Below, piece by piece: positions 17,376 through 26,232 of a stretch of DNA of 45,966 nucleotides. The notes below the pieces were generated by a model that saw nothing but the letters and a program-made list of their open reading frames with translations, did not search any database and was not told where the DNA came from. Source of the stretch: Methylobacter sp. (lineage in GTDB: Bacteria > Pseudomonadota > Gammaproteobacteria > Methylococcales > Methylomonadaceae); the NCBI RefSeq assembly GCF_030680395.1, contig NZ_JAUXVR010000001.1, positions 1 through 45,966 on the forward strand, given 5' to 3'. A program made the translations under genes and the position numbers. Position 1 is the stretch's first letter. Each line of letters starts with the position of its first letter.

Positions 17376-18014
17376 CTAATACCGAGTCAATGAACAGGGC
17401 GGCTTAATTGCCACAATCGCTAACCAGGGTTGCTCATGGTCAGGTTTGCCTATTGGCCGGTAGTAATAATCGATCACTTGAAATCCTGCCGCCTCCATAA
17501 ACGTCTTGCTGGAATCAATTTGCATATAATGCCCATATCGTTGTCCTGACCAGCCCTCGCCATTGCCACGAGGATTAGATAAAAATAAAACACCGCCTGG
17601 CCTTAATGCAGTATTTAAGTGATTAAGCACTCGTGGCAGTTCCTGACTGGGAACATGAAACAGGGAGGCATTGGCGAAGATGCCGTCGAAACCGTGCTTG
17701 GGCAATTTCAGGCTAAGAAACTTCTGGTGAAGAATCTGACAACCGGTATAACTGCGAGCCATACTGCAGAATATTTCACTGCCATCCAGGCCCACCGGCC
17801 TGTGGCCCAATGCTTGAAAATACTTAACATCTCTTCCCGGCCCACATCCAAAATCTAAAATATCCAGGTTTTTGTCTTTTGGAAACGGTGCTAAAAATGC
17901 CTCATAATTCTGAACCACATCGTGGTCTTTCGTTCCATTCCAAAACGCTTCTGCATTCTGGTTATAGTGGCTCAGAGTAAGCGTTTCGATTTGATCTAAT
18001 TCTTCTTCCAGCAT
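17376..18014 (-). CDS. Class I SAM-dependent methyltransferase
   Basis: This 212-residue protein has the class I methyltransferase motif I, LDFGCGPGRDVKYF. An acidic residue ends strand 2 (PVGLDGSE), GFDGIFANASLFHVP follows as motif IV, and LRPGGVLFLSNPRGNGEG forms post-motif features. Its N-terminal segment (IETLTLSHYNQNAEAFW) resembles that of small tellurite/thiopurine-type methyltransferases. The substrate is unknown. The open frame continues upstream to 18080 but that part reads as transposase, so I start at the internal ATG (18014), which itself may come from the insertion sequence. The native start may therefore be lost. Confidence 0.75.
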   Translation of the reverse strand: MLEEELDQIETLTLSHYNQNAEAFWNGTKDHDVVQNYEAFLAPFPKDKNLDILDFGCGPGRDVKYFQALGHRPVGLDGSEIFCSMARSYTGCQILHQKFLSLKLPKHGFDGIFANASLFHVPSQELPRVLNHLNTALRPGGVLFLSNPRGNGEGWSGQRYGHYMQIDSSKTFMEAAGFQVIDYYYRPIGKPDHEQPWLAIVAIKPPCSLTRY

Positions 18015-18500
18015 AATAATCCGCACTTCGCCGCCACGCTTAATCATGCTTAAGATCGGGGGCTTTTCTTTCTCAAGCATACCACGGCCCCGCGCTTTTG
18101 AGTCGATGACGGCAAGTACCCGTTCCTGGATCTTGTCAGATTTACCCTTGTGTCCAGCAACCCCATAAACTTCATCACATTCGCCCCCCTTTCATTCGCG
18201 CTTTGGGTCGGCGTTTGAAGATGCCTTCGCGAAACAACTCCGCCATGGCCTGAGCATCGCGTTCATTCGAGCCTAATTCTTCGGCAATCTGCCGGTTCGA
18301 TATGTTCAGGCTTATCAGGCACAGAGAGGCAAACCAGATCGATAACGGCTGATGGCGCCCCATGAATAGTTTTCCCGTCAGTCATCAAACCGCTTACCAC
18401 ATTTTTTGCAGGTAGCGGCAACATGATTGCGCCGGTGATTCTTGCCGCGCTTATTAATTTTATCGGACGTACAGTGTGGGCAACATATACTGTAGGGCGA
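18015..18500 (-). pseudogene. IS1595-family transposase remnant, two frameshifts, 3' end missing
   Basis: Read on the minus strand from about 18500. A zinc ribbon comes first (CPHC...CKKCGKRFDD). A one-base loss at about 18389 follows, then the helix-turn-helix region (RHQPLSIW, LISLNISNRQIAEELGS). A one-base gain in a run of six G at about 18184-18189 comes next. The start of the catalytic domain follows (ECDEVYGVAGHKGKSDK, ARGRGMLEKEKPPILSMIKR, GGEVRIIML). Correcting each shift restores continuous ISXO2/IS1595-like sequence. It stops at about 18014, where methyltransferase sequence begins. The remaining catalytic half is absent, so the element is dead. Confidence 0.8.
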
Positions 18501-18693
18501 GCGTTTCTACCTGAGTTCGTCGTAACATTTGTTTTCGTTTATAAGCTTGTTGAGACTGCTCTTAATGGACATAAAATTTGAATTTTAGAGCTTATCCGTA
18601 AATAACCGATAAATCCCTTAATGTGGCGCGCCAGTCAGTTGGAATAGGATGAACAGGAAGGGCTTATGCTTTGCTGCCATTGACCAATATGGC

Positions 18694-20100
18694 TTAAGCA
18701 AGTTTCTTCTTCAGCCTCCAAAAAACAACAGCGGAAGCCAACCCCATCCCGCAAGCCGAACCCATCAGTATCAAACCCAGAAACAAGGTTTGCCTGAACG
18801 TATAGTCCACTAATTCCTTGCCGCCGGCCTGGGTTTGACGGAGCACCGCGTCCAATCGGGCTGAGAGTCCGTCAAGCTTACCGGGAGCCAGAGTCTGGTC
18901 GAAAGCTTGCAGCAATTTCGCCAAGTCTTGCGCGGCGGCGTTGATCTGCGCTGCGGCGGCAGTGTAATCGTTGATGCGGAAAGGCTCGGCGTTGGGGTCC
19001 GATGGACTGGCTTGGAGTTGCCGCAGCACATCTTGAAAAGACGTTAAGGTGACGGTGGACGCATTGGACATCTGCGTGCCTGCGTCCAGCGCTTTCTCGG
19101 TCTGTGCGGCCAAGCTGGTGAGTCCCGGCTGTTGGGCTTCCAGGGCTTGGACGATCTGTTGGCGCTCGGCGCTGATGAATTCCGGCAGGTGCTCCGCTGT
19201 CTGGCTGAACCGATCTGCCGATTCGGACAGTTGCGTGATGTTGGCCAGCAGCTTTTCCATCTGAGGCATTTCCGCCGCATTTATGGTCAACAACTCGGTT
19301 TCCCAGCGGATCAGGGTCGGCATGTGCCGGGCAAGGAACAAGCCGCGTTCCGCGAACAGCCGGGTGTTGGCCAGTTCGCGCGTGGCCGGGTCGAGTCCCG
19401 CTAAGGGGTCGATGGCGAGCAGATTGAAAACACTGCTGGTTATCCCAGGCCCGGAACTGCGGCTAATCTGTGCGACTTCGGACGCAAAGTCAAACGATCC
19501 GAGATCACTGGGTGAACGCACAGTTGGGTGTTGCTCGTGCCAGGTTTTGATGGCGGCGCGCAGTTCCGAAATCTGTTCTTTTTTTAGCGTTGTCGCGGCG
19601 ATCTGCCAAATCTCTTTCTCTACATGTTGAGAGGCAAGCAGATAAGGTTTAGCCGATTCGCCGTAGTACTTGGGTATCCAATAATCCTCGACATTCATCC
19701 GGTTCAAGCTGGCGAGGATGGCCATATCGAGGAGATTGGCATAAGTGTTGGCCCCGGTGGCGACGGCCAATATATCGTTGGTCATGGTGATGCGGCGCCT
19801 CAGCAGGGTGCGCATTCGGGTGCCCTTTTCATCTTCTCGCTGCAACCTGCCGATGGCGCGATTGAGCGTTTCGATAGAATTGTCAGCAAAGCGGAGCAAT
19901 TGGGATTGCAGTTCGACGGGATCGGGCACGCCGTTTTCCTGGTTGAGCGAAAATAGGGAGCGGATACCCTTTTCAGGCATCTCCAGGGTACTTTTGAGTA
20001 AATTGCAACCGCTCGCACCACAGGCCAAGGCGAGTAGCAGAATGACTTTGGGCGCCCGTCTTTGGGCACCCTGACAGGATGGTTGATGCACTGCTCGCAT
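18694..20100 (-). CDS. Uncharacterised lipoprotein with C-terminal membrane helix
   Basis: This 468-residue protein has an N-terminal signal peptide ending in the lipobox ASGC (Cys32). A long helical body is rich in Gln, Ala and Leu, with coiled-coil-like stretches at about 270-420 (MEKLLANITQLSESADRFSQ). One hydrophobic helix sits near the C-terminus (TLFLGLILMGSACGMGLASA), followed by basic RLKKKLA. A lipid anchor at one end and a membrane helix at the other could tether it to two membranes or to one membrane twice. I do not recognise a family. It lies 101 bases after the next lipoprotein gene on the same strand. Confidence 0.7.
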   Translation of the reverse strand: MRAVHQPSCQGAQRRAPKVILLLALACGASGCNLLKSTLEMPEKGIRSLFSLNQENGVPDPVELQSQLLRFADNSIETLNRAIGRLQREDEKGTRMRTLLRRRITMTNDILAVATGANTYANLLDMAILASLNRMNVEDYWIPKYYGESAKPYLLASQHVEKEIWQIAATTLKKEQISELRAAIKTWHEQHPTVRSPSDLGSFDFASEVAQISRSSGPGITSSVFNLLAIDPLAGLDPATRELANTRLFAERGLFLARHMPTLIRWETELLTINAAEMPQMEKLLANITQLSESADRFSQTAEHLPEFISAERQQIVQALEAQQPGLTSLAAQTEKALDAGTQMSNASTVTLTSFQDVLRQLQASPSDPNAEPFRINDYTAAAAQINAAAQDLAKLLQAFDQTLAPGKLDGLSARLDAVLRQTQAGGKELVDYTFRQTLFLGLILMGSACGMGLASAVVFWRLKKKLA

Positions 20101-20201
20101 GAAGGTATCGGCTCCTTAGGACATTTCTGATTTACGACAGCGCTGTTGGATTGCCAAACAACCGGCAATCCGACAATTCCGGGCATTCGTTGGCTTATTA
20201 C

Positions 20202-21350
20202 TCAATTCCCCTGGATCGTAACAACCGGCGGTTGGACCTTCTCCCCTTTCTCCGCCAGCGTCATGATGATCATCAGGAACGAAAAGACGCCCTTTGACCT
20301 GAAGTCGCGGTCGTCGATCCAATACCAGTAGTCGCGATATTTGACCGCAGCGAAGGCATTATCAGGCAGCAAATTATCCGCATGAACCCTGATCAAAGGC
20401 GGCAGCGACCGGGCTCCTTCCGATTCCTGAAACGTCGGGTAAGTGCGCAGTTCCGCAATGTGCTCGGGCGGCACTTCGACAGTGGAACCCAATAGATTCA
20501 AGATTTGTAACCCGGACCGGGTCTGCACAGCAACTACGTCATCTTTTTCAGGCACCGAGCCGTAGACAACCTTGAACTCCTGCACATCGGTCCGCAGGCC
20601 CAACAGTTTCCTGACCAGTTTCCTATCGGCCTCGACCTCTGGAGGAAGATCCTTCCGACTGATTACCATGACCGTACCCTCCTGCTTCGTCTCCGGGGAC
20701 ACTTCCACCCTCAACCCGAGCGCACCCGAAGCCTGGAGACGCTGGAAAGCTGCCAACAGCGCGGCGAAATCGGGGTCCATCGCACTGCCTCGTGCTCCGC
20801 CTTTGTGGTTCGATATCCCGTTGATGCTTTGCACCCCGACCTGAAGGAGCATGTCTACAGGCCAGCCTTGCTCGATGAGCCTGAACAGGGCCGGAGGCGG
20901 GATAGGCGTCATCAACACCTGAATAAAATGGGCGCCCGTTAGCGGCGTGTAGGTGATCGTCGGGCGATCGGTGTAAGTTGCCGCGGACCCCAGGTTCACT
21001 ATATCGCCTACTGCGCTTGCGCTATTGAGCGTTCCCGACACTGTCACGGCCCCCTGTAACTGGTAGCCGCTGATAATTTGTCCCACTTCCAGGAACACCG
21101 GCGTATCGGCGTAGCGCATCTTGACGATATTGAGCAAGGTTTGCTGTTTCCAGGAACTCGCGATCGCGTTGATGTAATCGAAGCGGTCGCGATCCACGCT
21201 CGAGGGACCAAAGCTCGCACATCCCGGCAGACTGAGCGCGATGCTCGCCAACAGGGACAGACGGCCTAGTGCAGTCCAAGCAAGGGTTGCCTCCCGATAT
21301 TTCAGACGTTTTAAAAGACTGTCAAACCAAGCCATGTTAGTGCTCTCCAA
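20202..21350 (-). CDS. Uncharacterised lipoprotein, conserved-looking, partner of neighbours
   Basis: This 382-residue protein has a signal peptide ending in the lipobox LPGC (about Cys43). The mature start is FDYINAIASSWKQQTLLNIV, followed by KMRYADTPVFLEVGQIISGY, a pattern I associate with conserved hypothetical proteobacterial lipoproteins of no known function. The middle contains a beta-rich stretch with TYTDRPTITYTPLTG. The C-terminal part carries YRDYWYWIDDRDFRSKGVFS and a short hydrophobic run LMIIMTLAEKG. No catalytic motif is apparent. It lies between a second lipoprotein gene and a multi-spanning membrane protein gene, all on one strand, suggesting one envelope complex. Confidence 0.7.
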   Translation of the reverse strand: MESTNMAWFDSLLKRLKYREATLAWTALGRLSLLASIALSLPGCASFGPSSVDRDRFDYINAIASSWKQQTLLNIVKMRYADTPVFLEVGQIISGYQLQGAVTVSGTLNSASAVGDIVNLGSAATYTDRPTITYTPLTGAHFIQVLMTPIPPPALFRLIEQGWPVDMLLQVGVQSINGISNHKGGARGSAMDPDFAALLAAFQRLQASGALGLRVEVSPETKQEGTVMVISRKDLPPEVEADRKLVRKLLGLRTDVQEFKVVYGSVPEKDDVVAVQTRSGLQILNLLGSTVEVPPEHIAELRTYPTFQESEGARSLPPLIRVHADNLLPDNAFAAVKYRDYWYWIDDRDFRSKGVFSFLMIIMTLAEKGEKVQPPVVTIQGN

Positions 21351-21493
21351 CTTCCGAGTTGCTGATCCTGTTCTTTGTTATCTTTAATAGAGCATCATTC
21401 ATTGCCCGCCCTGTCCTCAACGCTCGAGATAAACTTCCAATCGCCCCTCTATTGCCGTATTTACCTGTGAATACTTCAATCTCTTTTCCCGGA

Positions 21494-22684
21494 TCATAAT
21501 AAAATCCCTACCAAGCGTTTAATCAGATCTTCCAGTGAAATCAGCGTCAATGTCAGCGGCAGCAACGGCGCCAGGACTGCAATGGCAGTTTGCAGCACAG
21601 CGGTTTTACTGAACGGAAACGGTCGCATCGTCTGCACTACCTCAAAGCTGCCCGCCATGTCGTTCAAGGATTGAATATCGCCGCTGCCGACCAGTGGTTC
21701 ATCCAGCGGGACTCCGCCGCGCAGCCATTTATCGTCAAATTCACGCACGTAGCGGTTCGCCAGTGCGCCGTACTCAAGCAACCCCTGCCGTCTCGCTTGC
21801 GCCAGACGGGGGGCGAACACGCACAAAGGTCCGAGCACGAGCAGCAAGAAAAAAACCACGGCGGCTACGATCTCCGGTTTAAAGTCCATTAGTGTTTTGC
21901 CCTCATAGAAAATATGGTTGGCTATCATGCCTGCCAGCAAAACACCTTGAGACAGCAGTAACGGCATAAATGCAGCCGCACTTCCCCCGAGAAAACCGAG
22001 TCCCGCAGCGCGGTCGGGATGCGTCGGCACGAGATGCAGGTCCAGTCGGGAAACCTGCCACAGAAACCGCGCCCAGATGAAAATGCGAAAAACCCACCGA
22101 TAAGCAAGGAATTGATAAATCGGAATGCTGACAAAGGCGTACCAATACCCTGCCAGTGAATATTGCCGATGCCCATCCACAATGGCCGCATACCAGGTGT
22201 CCGATTCCAGCGCCATCCGACTTGACCAGAGGTAATGCGTAGCCGTCAATACCAGGACAATCAGCAATACCTCGATCGCCACCGAATTGCGCAAACGCAT
22301 CGCAGAGCCGATAAGAGCTTCGAATTCCGGGAGGGATCGGGCGGCAACGATTCCGCGCTCGATAAATTGCCGGACGGTCAGTCTGATCCGCTGATGGACC
22401 ACGAGTTCCGCGACCAACAACAATGGCAAGGCCAGCAGAAAGCGGACATGCACATCCACGTCATAAATAAAAGGGACTTTAATAGCGCCGCCCAGCGCCT
22501 CGCCGGACAATGCCGCAAGCAGCAGCAACGGCAACCAGGTTAACAGGGAAAAGAAAATCAATCGGCGCTTGACCAAACCCAGCGTATCGGTGGTCAGCCC
22601 CGCACGGATAAAAAGCTGAAACAGCGGACCACCCAATACCAGGGAGAAGTCATCGGACTTATTTTTGTCAGCTGAATAGTTCAT
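21494..22684 (-). CDS. Uncharacterised multi-spanning inner-membrane protein
   Basis: This 396-residue protein has about seven hydrophobic segments: LIFFSLLTWLPLLLLAAL, VRFLLALPLLLVAELVV, VAIEVLLIVLVLTATHYL, YAFVSIPIYQFLAYRWVF, MPLLLSQGVLLAGMIANHI, AAVVFFLLLVLGPLCVF and LQTAIAVLAPLLPLTLTL. Cytoplasmic-looking loops carry VHQRIRLTVRQFIERGIV and LLEYGALANRYVREFDDKWL. A conserved-looking tail motif (DIQSL, SFEVVQTMRPFPFSK) is shared with the decayed gene at 26233-26500. It lacks transporter, kinase or protease motifs that I recognise. It is first in a three-gene minus-strand set with two lipoproteins. The start ATG follows a weak ribosome site. Confidence 0.72.
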   Translation of the reverse strand: MNYSADKNKSDDFSLVLGGPLFQLFIRAGLTTDTLGLVKRRLIFFSLLTWLPLLLLAALSGEALGGAIKVPFIYDVDVHVRFLLALPLLLVAELVVHQRIRLTVRQFIERGIVAARSLPEFEALIGSAMRLRNSVAIEVLLIVLVLTATHYLWSSRMALESDTWYAAIVDGHRQYSLAGYWYAFVSIPIYQFLAYRWVFRIFIWARFLWQVSRLDLHLVPTHPDRAAGLGFLGGSAAAFMPLLLSQGVLLAGMIANHIFYEGKTLMDFKPEIVAAVVFFLLLVLGPLCVFAPRLAQARRQGLLEYGALANRYVREFDDKWLRGGVPLDEPLVGSGDIQSLNDMAGSFEVVQTMRPFPFSKTAVLQTAIAVLAPLLPLTLTLISLEDLIKRLVGILL

Positions 22685-22697
22685 AGGATTTTTAATG

Positions 22698-22814
22698 TCA
22701 AAAAGTCGGGATAATTCCGAGAACAGTGACCTGCAGGGATATCTGACAATCCGGGCCGATCTGTTGCAACTTGGTGTCGATATAAGAATTCAATAAAGCT
22801 CGCATTTTTTCCAT
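22698..22814 (-). CDS. Tentative 38-residue small protein before the membrane-protein gene
   Basis: The ATG at 22814 opens a short frame, MEKMRALLNSYIDTKLQQIG to ILGIIPTF-like end, finishing 13 bases before the start of the multi-spanning protein gene on the same strand. The composition looks protein-like with a hydrophobic end. No ribosome site is obvious and no family is recognised. It may be a leader peptide or a chance frame. Confidence 0.25.
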   Translation of the reverse strand: MEKMRALLNSYIDTKLQQIGPDCQISLQVTVLGIIPTF

Positions 22815-23531
22815 GTCCGTAAAGTTGTAATTGATCAATCATGACCTGATGCCTGTTTCGCATTGAATCAAACGCAGGGTGATTACAAGCAACATAAAGG
22901 CGAAGAAAAAACGATCGTTGGCGGCAACATGAGCAGAAACTCCTGCCTTAATTTTTCAAATAGTTTCATTCGAGATTATCCTTGCGGGCTAAGTGGCAGG
23001 TGTAAATGGAGTTACGACATATACCCACAGTATTTGCCCCATTCCGTGCAAATTTCTGTTCATTATCCTTGTATCTTCGTGAATACTTAATAAGTATGAA
23101 TCCCTATTACTTATGAAACCGAGCGTCGAGTCGATGACATCTTCATCAGTCCTAGTCCATGCCTTTCCGGAGCAACGAGCCGGTTCTGGTGCATTGAAAT
23201 CATAGCGTGTCTCTCATCCATTATTTGTACGAACAAAGATCATTTTCGAAAACCAAGAGAGTCATGTGGAGGGTTCGATTATCTTGCTCCTTACTTCTAA
23301 TCTCCCGCCATAAGTCGTCACCGAAATCTATGAAAACGTCAGAAGCGGAACAAAGAATAGCCGGACCATGATCTGCGCTCTGTTAAATCCGGCGAGCGGT
23401 TTTTGAGCCGATGCATAGCCGATAGGGCGTATCAACTCGATAACAGCGGCAATTTTGGAGATTAGCATCAGTAAAAGCAAAATACCGGATGGAGTTTCAG
23501 CCCCGCCCGGCTTAAAGCTCTCGCAGCCCTA
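22815..23531. other. Intergenic region without recognised gene
   Basis: About 700 bases contain only short frames on both strands, none with family-like sequence or a good ribosome site. The stretch is A/T-richer than the flanking genes. It presumably holds the promoter of the 22684-to-18694 gene set, but no clear -10/-35 pair stood out. Confidence 0.4.
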
Positions 23532-24014
23532 TCATTGCACGCTGTAACCCCGCCCCATCAAGCATGAACTATAAGCCTGATCAACTGCTTGAGACGAAGT
23601 AGCGCCCTGTTGAGAGTCCTCTCGACGTTGCTGCCTTTGTTTGGCAGCGCCGACAGCGGCACCGGCCTTTGCGGAGGATTTGGCTTCGTTTTGACGGTAC
23701 TCTTGCTTAACGTCTTCGTTCACATTGCCGTAGGCACCGTATTGTCGCCCTTTCGCCTCGGCCTTGGCCGCGCCTGCCATCGCGCCCACTGCCGCGCCAC
23801 GCGCCCGTCCACCGGTTGGCGGTGTGGCGGGCTGGGTTTGCGAACCGGCAGACTGTTGTGCGATTGACGTGCAATCAGCCTGATCCCTTTGGATCTGATC
23901 CGGAGTTTGCCCCTGCATGGGCGTTATCGTAAGCGCCGAAACACCTGATGAAAATGTGGCCGCCAATATCAGGAGGCCCGAGCCTATTGTGAACGATAAA
24001 TATCTGTTTTTCAT
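23532..24014 (-). CDS. Secreted glycine/alanine-zipper protein
   Basis: The start is fixed at the ATG at 24014 by an AGGAG seven bases upstream; the longer frame reads through that ribosome site. The 160-residue product has a signal peptide (SGLLILAATFSSGVSA), then TPDQIQRDQADCTSIAQQS. The Gly/Ala repeat GGRARGAAVGAMAGAAKAEA follows, then a second one (SAKAGAAVGAAKQRQQRRED) and a C-terminal AYSSCLMGRGYSVQ. Two cysteines may pair. Similar glycine-zipper proteins are envelope-associated and of unknown function. It is last in a three-gene set with the Ser-rich protein and the DUF2092 protein. Confidence 0.68.
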   Translation of the reverse strand: MKNRYLSFTIGSGLLILAATFSSGVSALTITPMQGQTPDQIQRDQADCTSIAQQSAGSQTQPATPPTGGRARGAAVGAMAGAAKAEAKGRQYGAYGNVNEDVKQEYRQNEAKSSAKAGAAVGAAKQRQQRREDSQQGATSSQAVDQAYSSCLMGRGYSVQ

Positions 24015-24146
24015 AGTTATTCTCCTATTTTTCAAGTTATTAATTATGGTTTAAGTTTATTTCCCTCCTCAACAGCGCCGGCCACGATGGTAGCCCTCAT
24101 CGCGGCCTTTGGAATCGATATTGCAACTGCCGGCGCCGTTACCTCG

Positions 24147-24947
24147 CTAATATCCTGCCGGTGCAGGTACCGGCGTATAAACGACGCCTGTATTACCGTA
24201 TGCCTCGGTATACCAGGTAGATCCGCACTGATAATAATTCACGCCACTGACATTAACGGTGTTGGGGCTGCATGGCAGATTCGCAGAACCCGAGGGCGGC
24301 GTGGCATAAACGACTGTCGTGGATGGAACCGTGGTTGTCGTCGACGACTCGCCCGCCATATACCCTCCCATGGCGCCCAGCGCAGCGGCTCCGATTGCTA
24401 CGGCAGCGACTTCGCCATCGTCCCAGTTGTCATTATCATAGTGATCATCATAGTAACCATACCCTCTTCCTTGGTATTGCTGCGCGGTTTGTTGCCTCGT
24501 TTGCGTCCTGTCCGTGGATCCTTGCTGGCGCGTGCCAGTCCGTGCAGTGCGCCCTTCTTGGCGCTCCTCGACGTTTTGACTTGAGTATTGCTGCCGTTGG
24601 GCTTGATTCGCCGCCGAAGTCGACTGACGGCTCTGCAGAGTCGCCGCCCGATCTGCAGAAGCCGACTGTGCAGTTTGCGCCCGGCTCGAGGAATAGGTCT
24701 GAGCGGTCTGCGACCGGCTGGAAGCTCTGGATGCGGAGGCCGCCGAGCTTCCGGCGCTCAGCGAACCGGCTCGTCCCGCACTGGACGAAAAACTGCCGCT
24801 TGCGGCGGTGCCACTACGTGAAAATCCGCCTCTCCCGCCACCTCCTCCGCCCCCACGACCACGGGCGACGGCATCATCCATGGATACTATGAGTAAAACA
24901 ATTGTGGCCGTAATAGCCGTAACCACAAAATAAGGTTTGGTATTCAT
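24147..24947 (-). CDS. Secreted low-complexity Ser/Gln/Arg-rich protein
   Basis: This 266-residue protein has a signal peptide (VTAITATIVLLIVSMDDAVA), then a Gly/Arg tract (RGRGGGGGGGRGGFSR). A long Ser/Ala/Thr/Gln disordered region follows (about 40-160). An acidic/aromatic patch (YGYYDDHYDNDNWDDGEV) leads to a hydrophobic Gly/Ala helix (AAVAIGAAALGAMGGYMAG). A short folded tail has two Cys (LPCSPNTVNVSGVNYYQCGS, TWYTEAYG). The tail resembles small cysteine-containing modules of secreted hypothetical proteins. It starts inside the DUF2092 stop (ATGA) behind GGAGG, so the two are coupled. Its function is unknown; a scaffold or surface-layer role is a guess. Confidence 0.68.
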   Translation of the reverse strand: MNTKPYFVVTAITATIVLLIVSMDDAVARGRGGGGGGGRGGFSRSGTAASGSFSSSAGRAGSLSAGSSAASASRASSRSQTAQTYSSSRAQTAQSASADRAATLQSRQSTSAANQAQRQQYSSQNVEERQEGRTARTGTRQQGSTDRTQTRQQTAQQYQGRGYGYYDDHYDNDNWDDGEVAAVAIGAAALGAMGGYMAGESSTTTTVPSTTVVYATPPSGSANLPCSPNTVNVSGVNYYQCGSTWYTEAYGNTGVVYTPVPAPAGY

Positions 24948-25804
24948 TTCTGTCCTCCGGATTGTTCTGTTTTTGCGGGTCCCTCAAGCCCGATTTGCGG
25001 CAACTGCGCGAGGAAGGCAATCTTGCGTGCCCCTTCGGGCGGAGTGAACGTGAACTGGTTATGCTGAATTTCGGGCGCGAGGTTCCAATCGAAAAACTGC
25101 GCCCTGAACGACGGCTGGCCCTCTGCGTTCTTGTAGGTTAACACCATCCGGAGCGGTAACGGCTGGGCGTCTGCCGGAATCCAGACCTGATAATCAACCG
25201 TTTCGGTACGTCCCGCCAGGTGATGAACCGGTGTCCCGTGAATAACATCTTTCTCCACATAGTCGAGCGTCTGCGTCCGGCGTTCGAGTTCGGTCGGTAA
25301 CCGACTGAGTAAAAGCGCGGCGAGCGGCAGCCGCATGTGCAGGTCCTTGAGGAAATAGGTGACCGCCTCGTCGATGCCGCCGGGTTTGGATACCTGTGCA
25401 TAGACGTTCTGTGTCGGGCTAAACGTCGTGATCTCCTTGCCGTCGTACAGGACAAGATGCTTTTCGCCGTCGCTATGCGCCACTTCGACGCGCAGCCCAT
25501 TGGGCCGACTGACGATGATCCTCCTGCTTTCGCCGAATTCGATCTTCTGGCCCGATTCCTGGAGCACTTCATAGCTGCTTGAAAGGTTCACGCTGAACCG
25601 CGGGCTCTTGGCCAGAAACCCGGCCATGCTCATGAGTATTTTTTTTGCGTCGCGCTCCGTTTCGGCCACAGGCATCGTCGCCGAGCTAACGGCGGCTGGC
25701 GGCTGTGGCCGAGTTGCCGCTGGTTCCTGCGCGCAGCTCACCATGATCAACAATGCTATTGCACACAAAACAGAGTGTTTTAAGCTCCAATTACATTTTT
25801 TCAT
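24944..25804 (-). CDS. DUF2092-family periplasmic lipoprotein
   Basis: This 286-residue protein has a lipobox-like MVSC at Cys24. The body matches the LolA-like DUF2092 pattern: FLAKSPRFSVNLSSSYEVLQ, SGQKIEFGESRRIIVSRPNG, LRVEVAHSDGEKHLVLYDGK, VYAQVSKPGGIDEAVTYFL and KDLHMRLPLAALLLS. Such proteins have a beta-barrel-like half-fold for binding lipophilic ligands, and no specific ligand is known. AGAGGAG-like sequence (AGAGGAG) lies eight bases before the ATG. An inverted TTGGAC-type palindrome is about 70 bases upstream. It leads a coupled three-gene set. Confidence 0.78.
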   Translation of the reverse strand: MKKCNWSLKHSVLCAIALLIMVSCAQEPAATRPQPPAAVSSATMPVAETERDAKKILMSMAGFLAKSPRFSVNLSSSYEVLQESGQKIEFGESRRIIVSRPNGLRVEVAHSDGEKHLVLYDGKEITTFSPTQNVYAQVSKPGGIDEAVTYFLKDLHMRLPLAALLLSRLPTELERRTQTLDYVEKDVIHGTPVHHLAGRTETVDYQVWIPADAQPLPLRMVLTYKNAEGQPSFRAQFFDWNLAPEIQHNQFTFTPPEGARKIAFLAQLPQIGLEGPAKTEQSGGQK

Positions 25805-25873
25805 GGTTGTCGCTCCTCTTGATAAATATCAAAATGCAATTTTTAATCTACCGCCATTCGTAACTCGCGGATA

Positions 25874-25889
25874 TTGGACTTTAGGCCAA
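25874..25889. promoter_or_regulatory. TTGGAC-N4-GGCCAA palindrome upstream of DUF2092 gene
   Basis: TTGGACTTTAGGCCAA is a near-perfect dyad about 70 bases before the DUF2092 start. A perfect version (TTGGACCTTAGTCCAA) occurs at 44491-44506, upstream of another small lipoprotein gene. The form suits a LuxR/NarL-type response-regulator site, but no regulator is encoded nearby. Confidence 0.4.
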
Positions 25890-26232
25890 GTTAGCTTGAT
25901 CGGACGGGGCAAAAATTTCAGGTCAAACTCATCAGACGCTTCGAAAAAACAGGACATTAACCAACTTGAACTCAGTATCCTCGCCCCCTCGCATAGACAA
26001 GCGGACTCGGGCAGGTTCAATTCGGACAGGCTTTACGCTTTTGGGGTTTGTGGAAATTTATGTTGAAACATTGCATAGGTTGACGTTGGCTCTTGAAGAG
26101 CCCGTGGCAGCGCGACGAGCAAGAAAGCGAATTGGGATTTTGCATTTCTCAGGTTTTTTATGGGTTCGTAACGGCATTCTGCATAGGGGGACATTTTCAC
26201 AGCAAACAGTTTCAATGCTCAGCGCGGCGCCG
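25890..26232. other. Intergenic region without recognised gene
   Basis: Several short frames overlap here on both strands. None has recognisable domains, a signal peptide or a sound ribosome site. It separates the DUF2092 promoter region from the end of the decayed membrane-protein gene. Confidence 0.4.
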
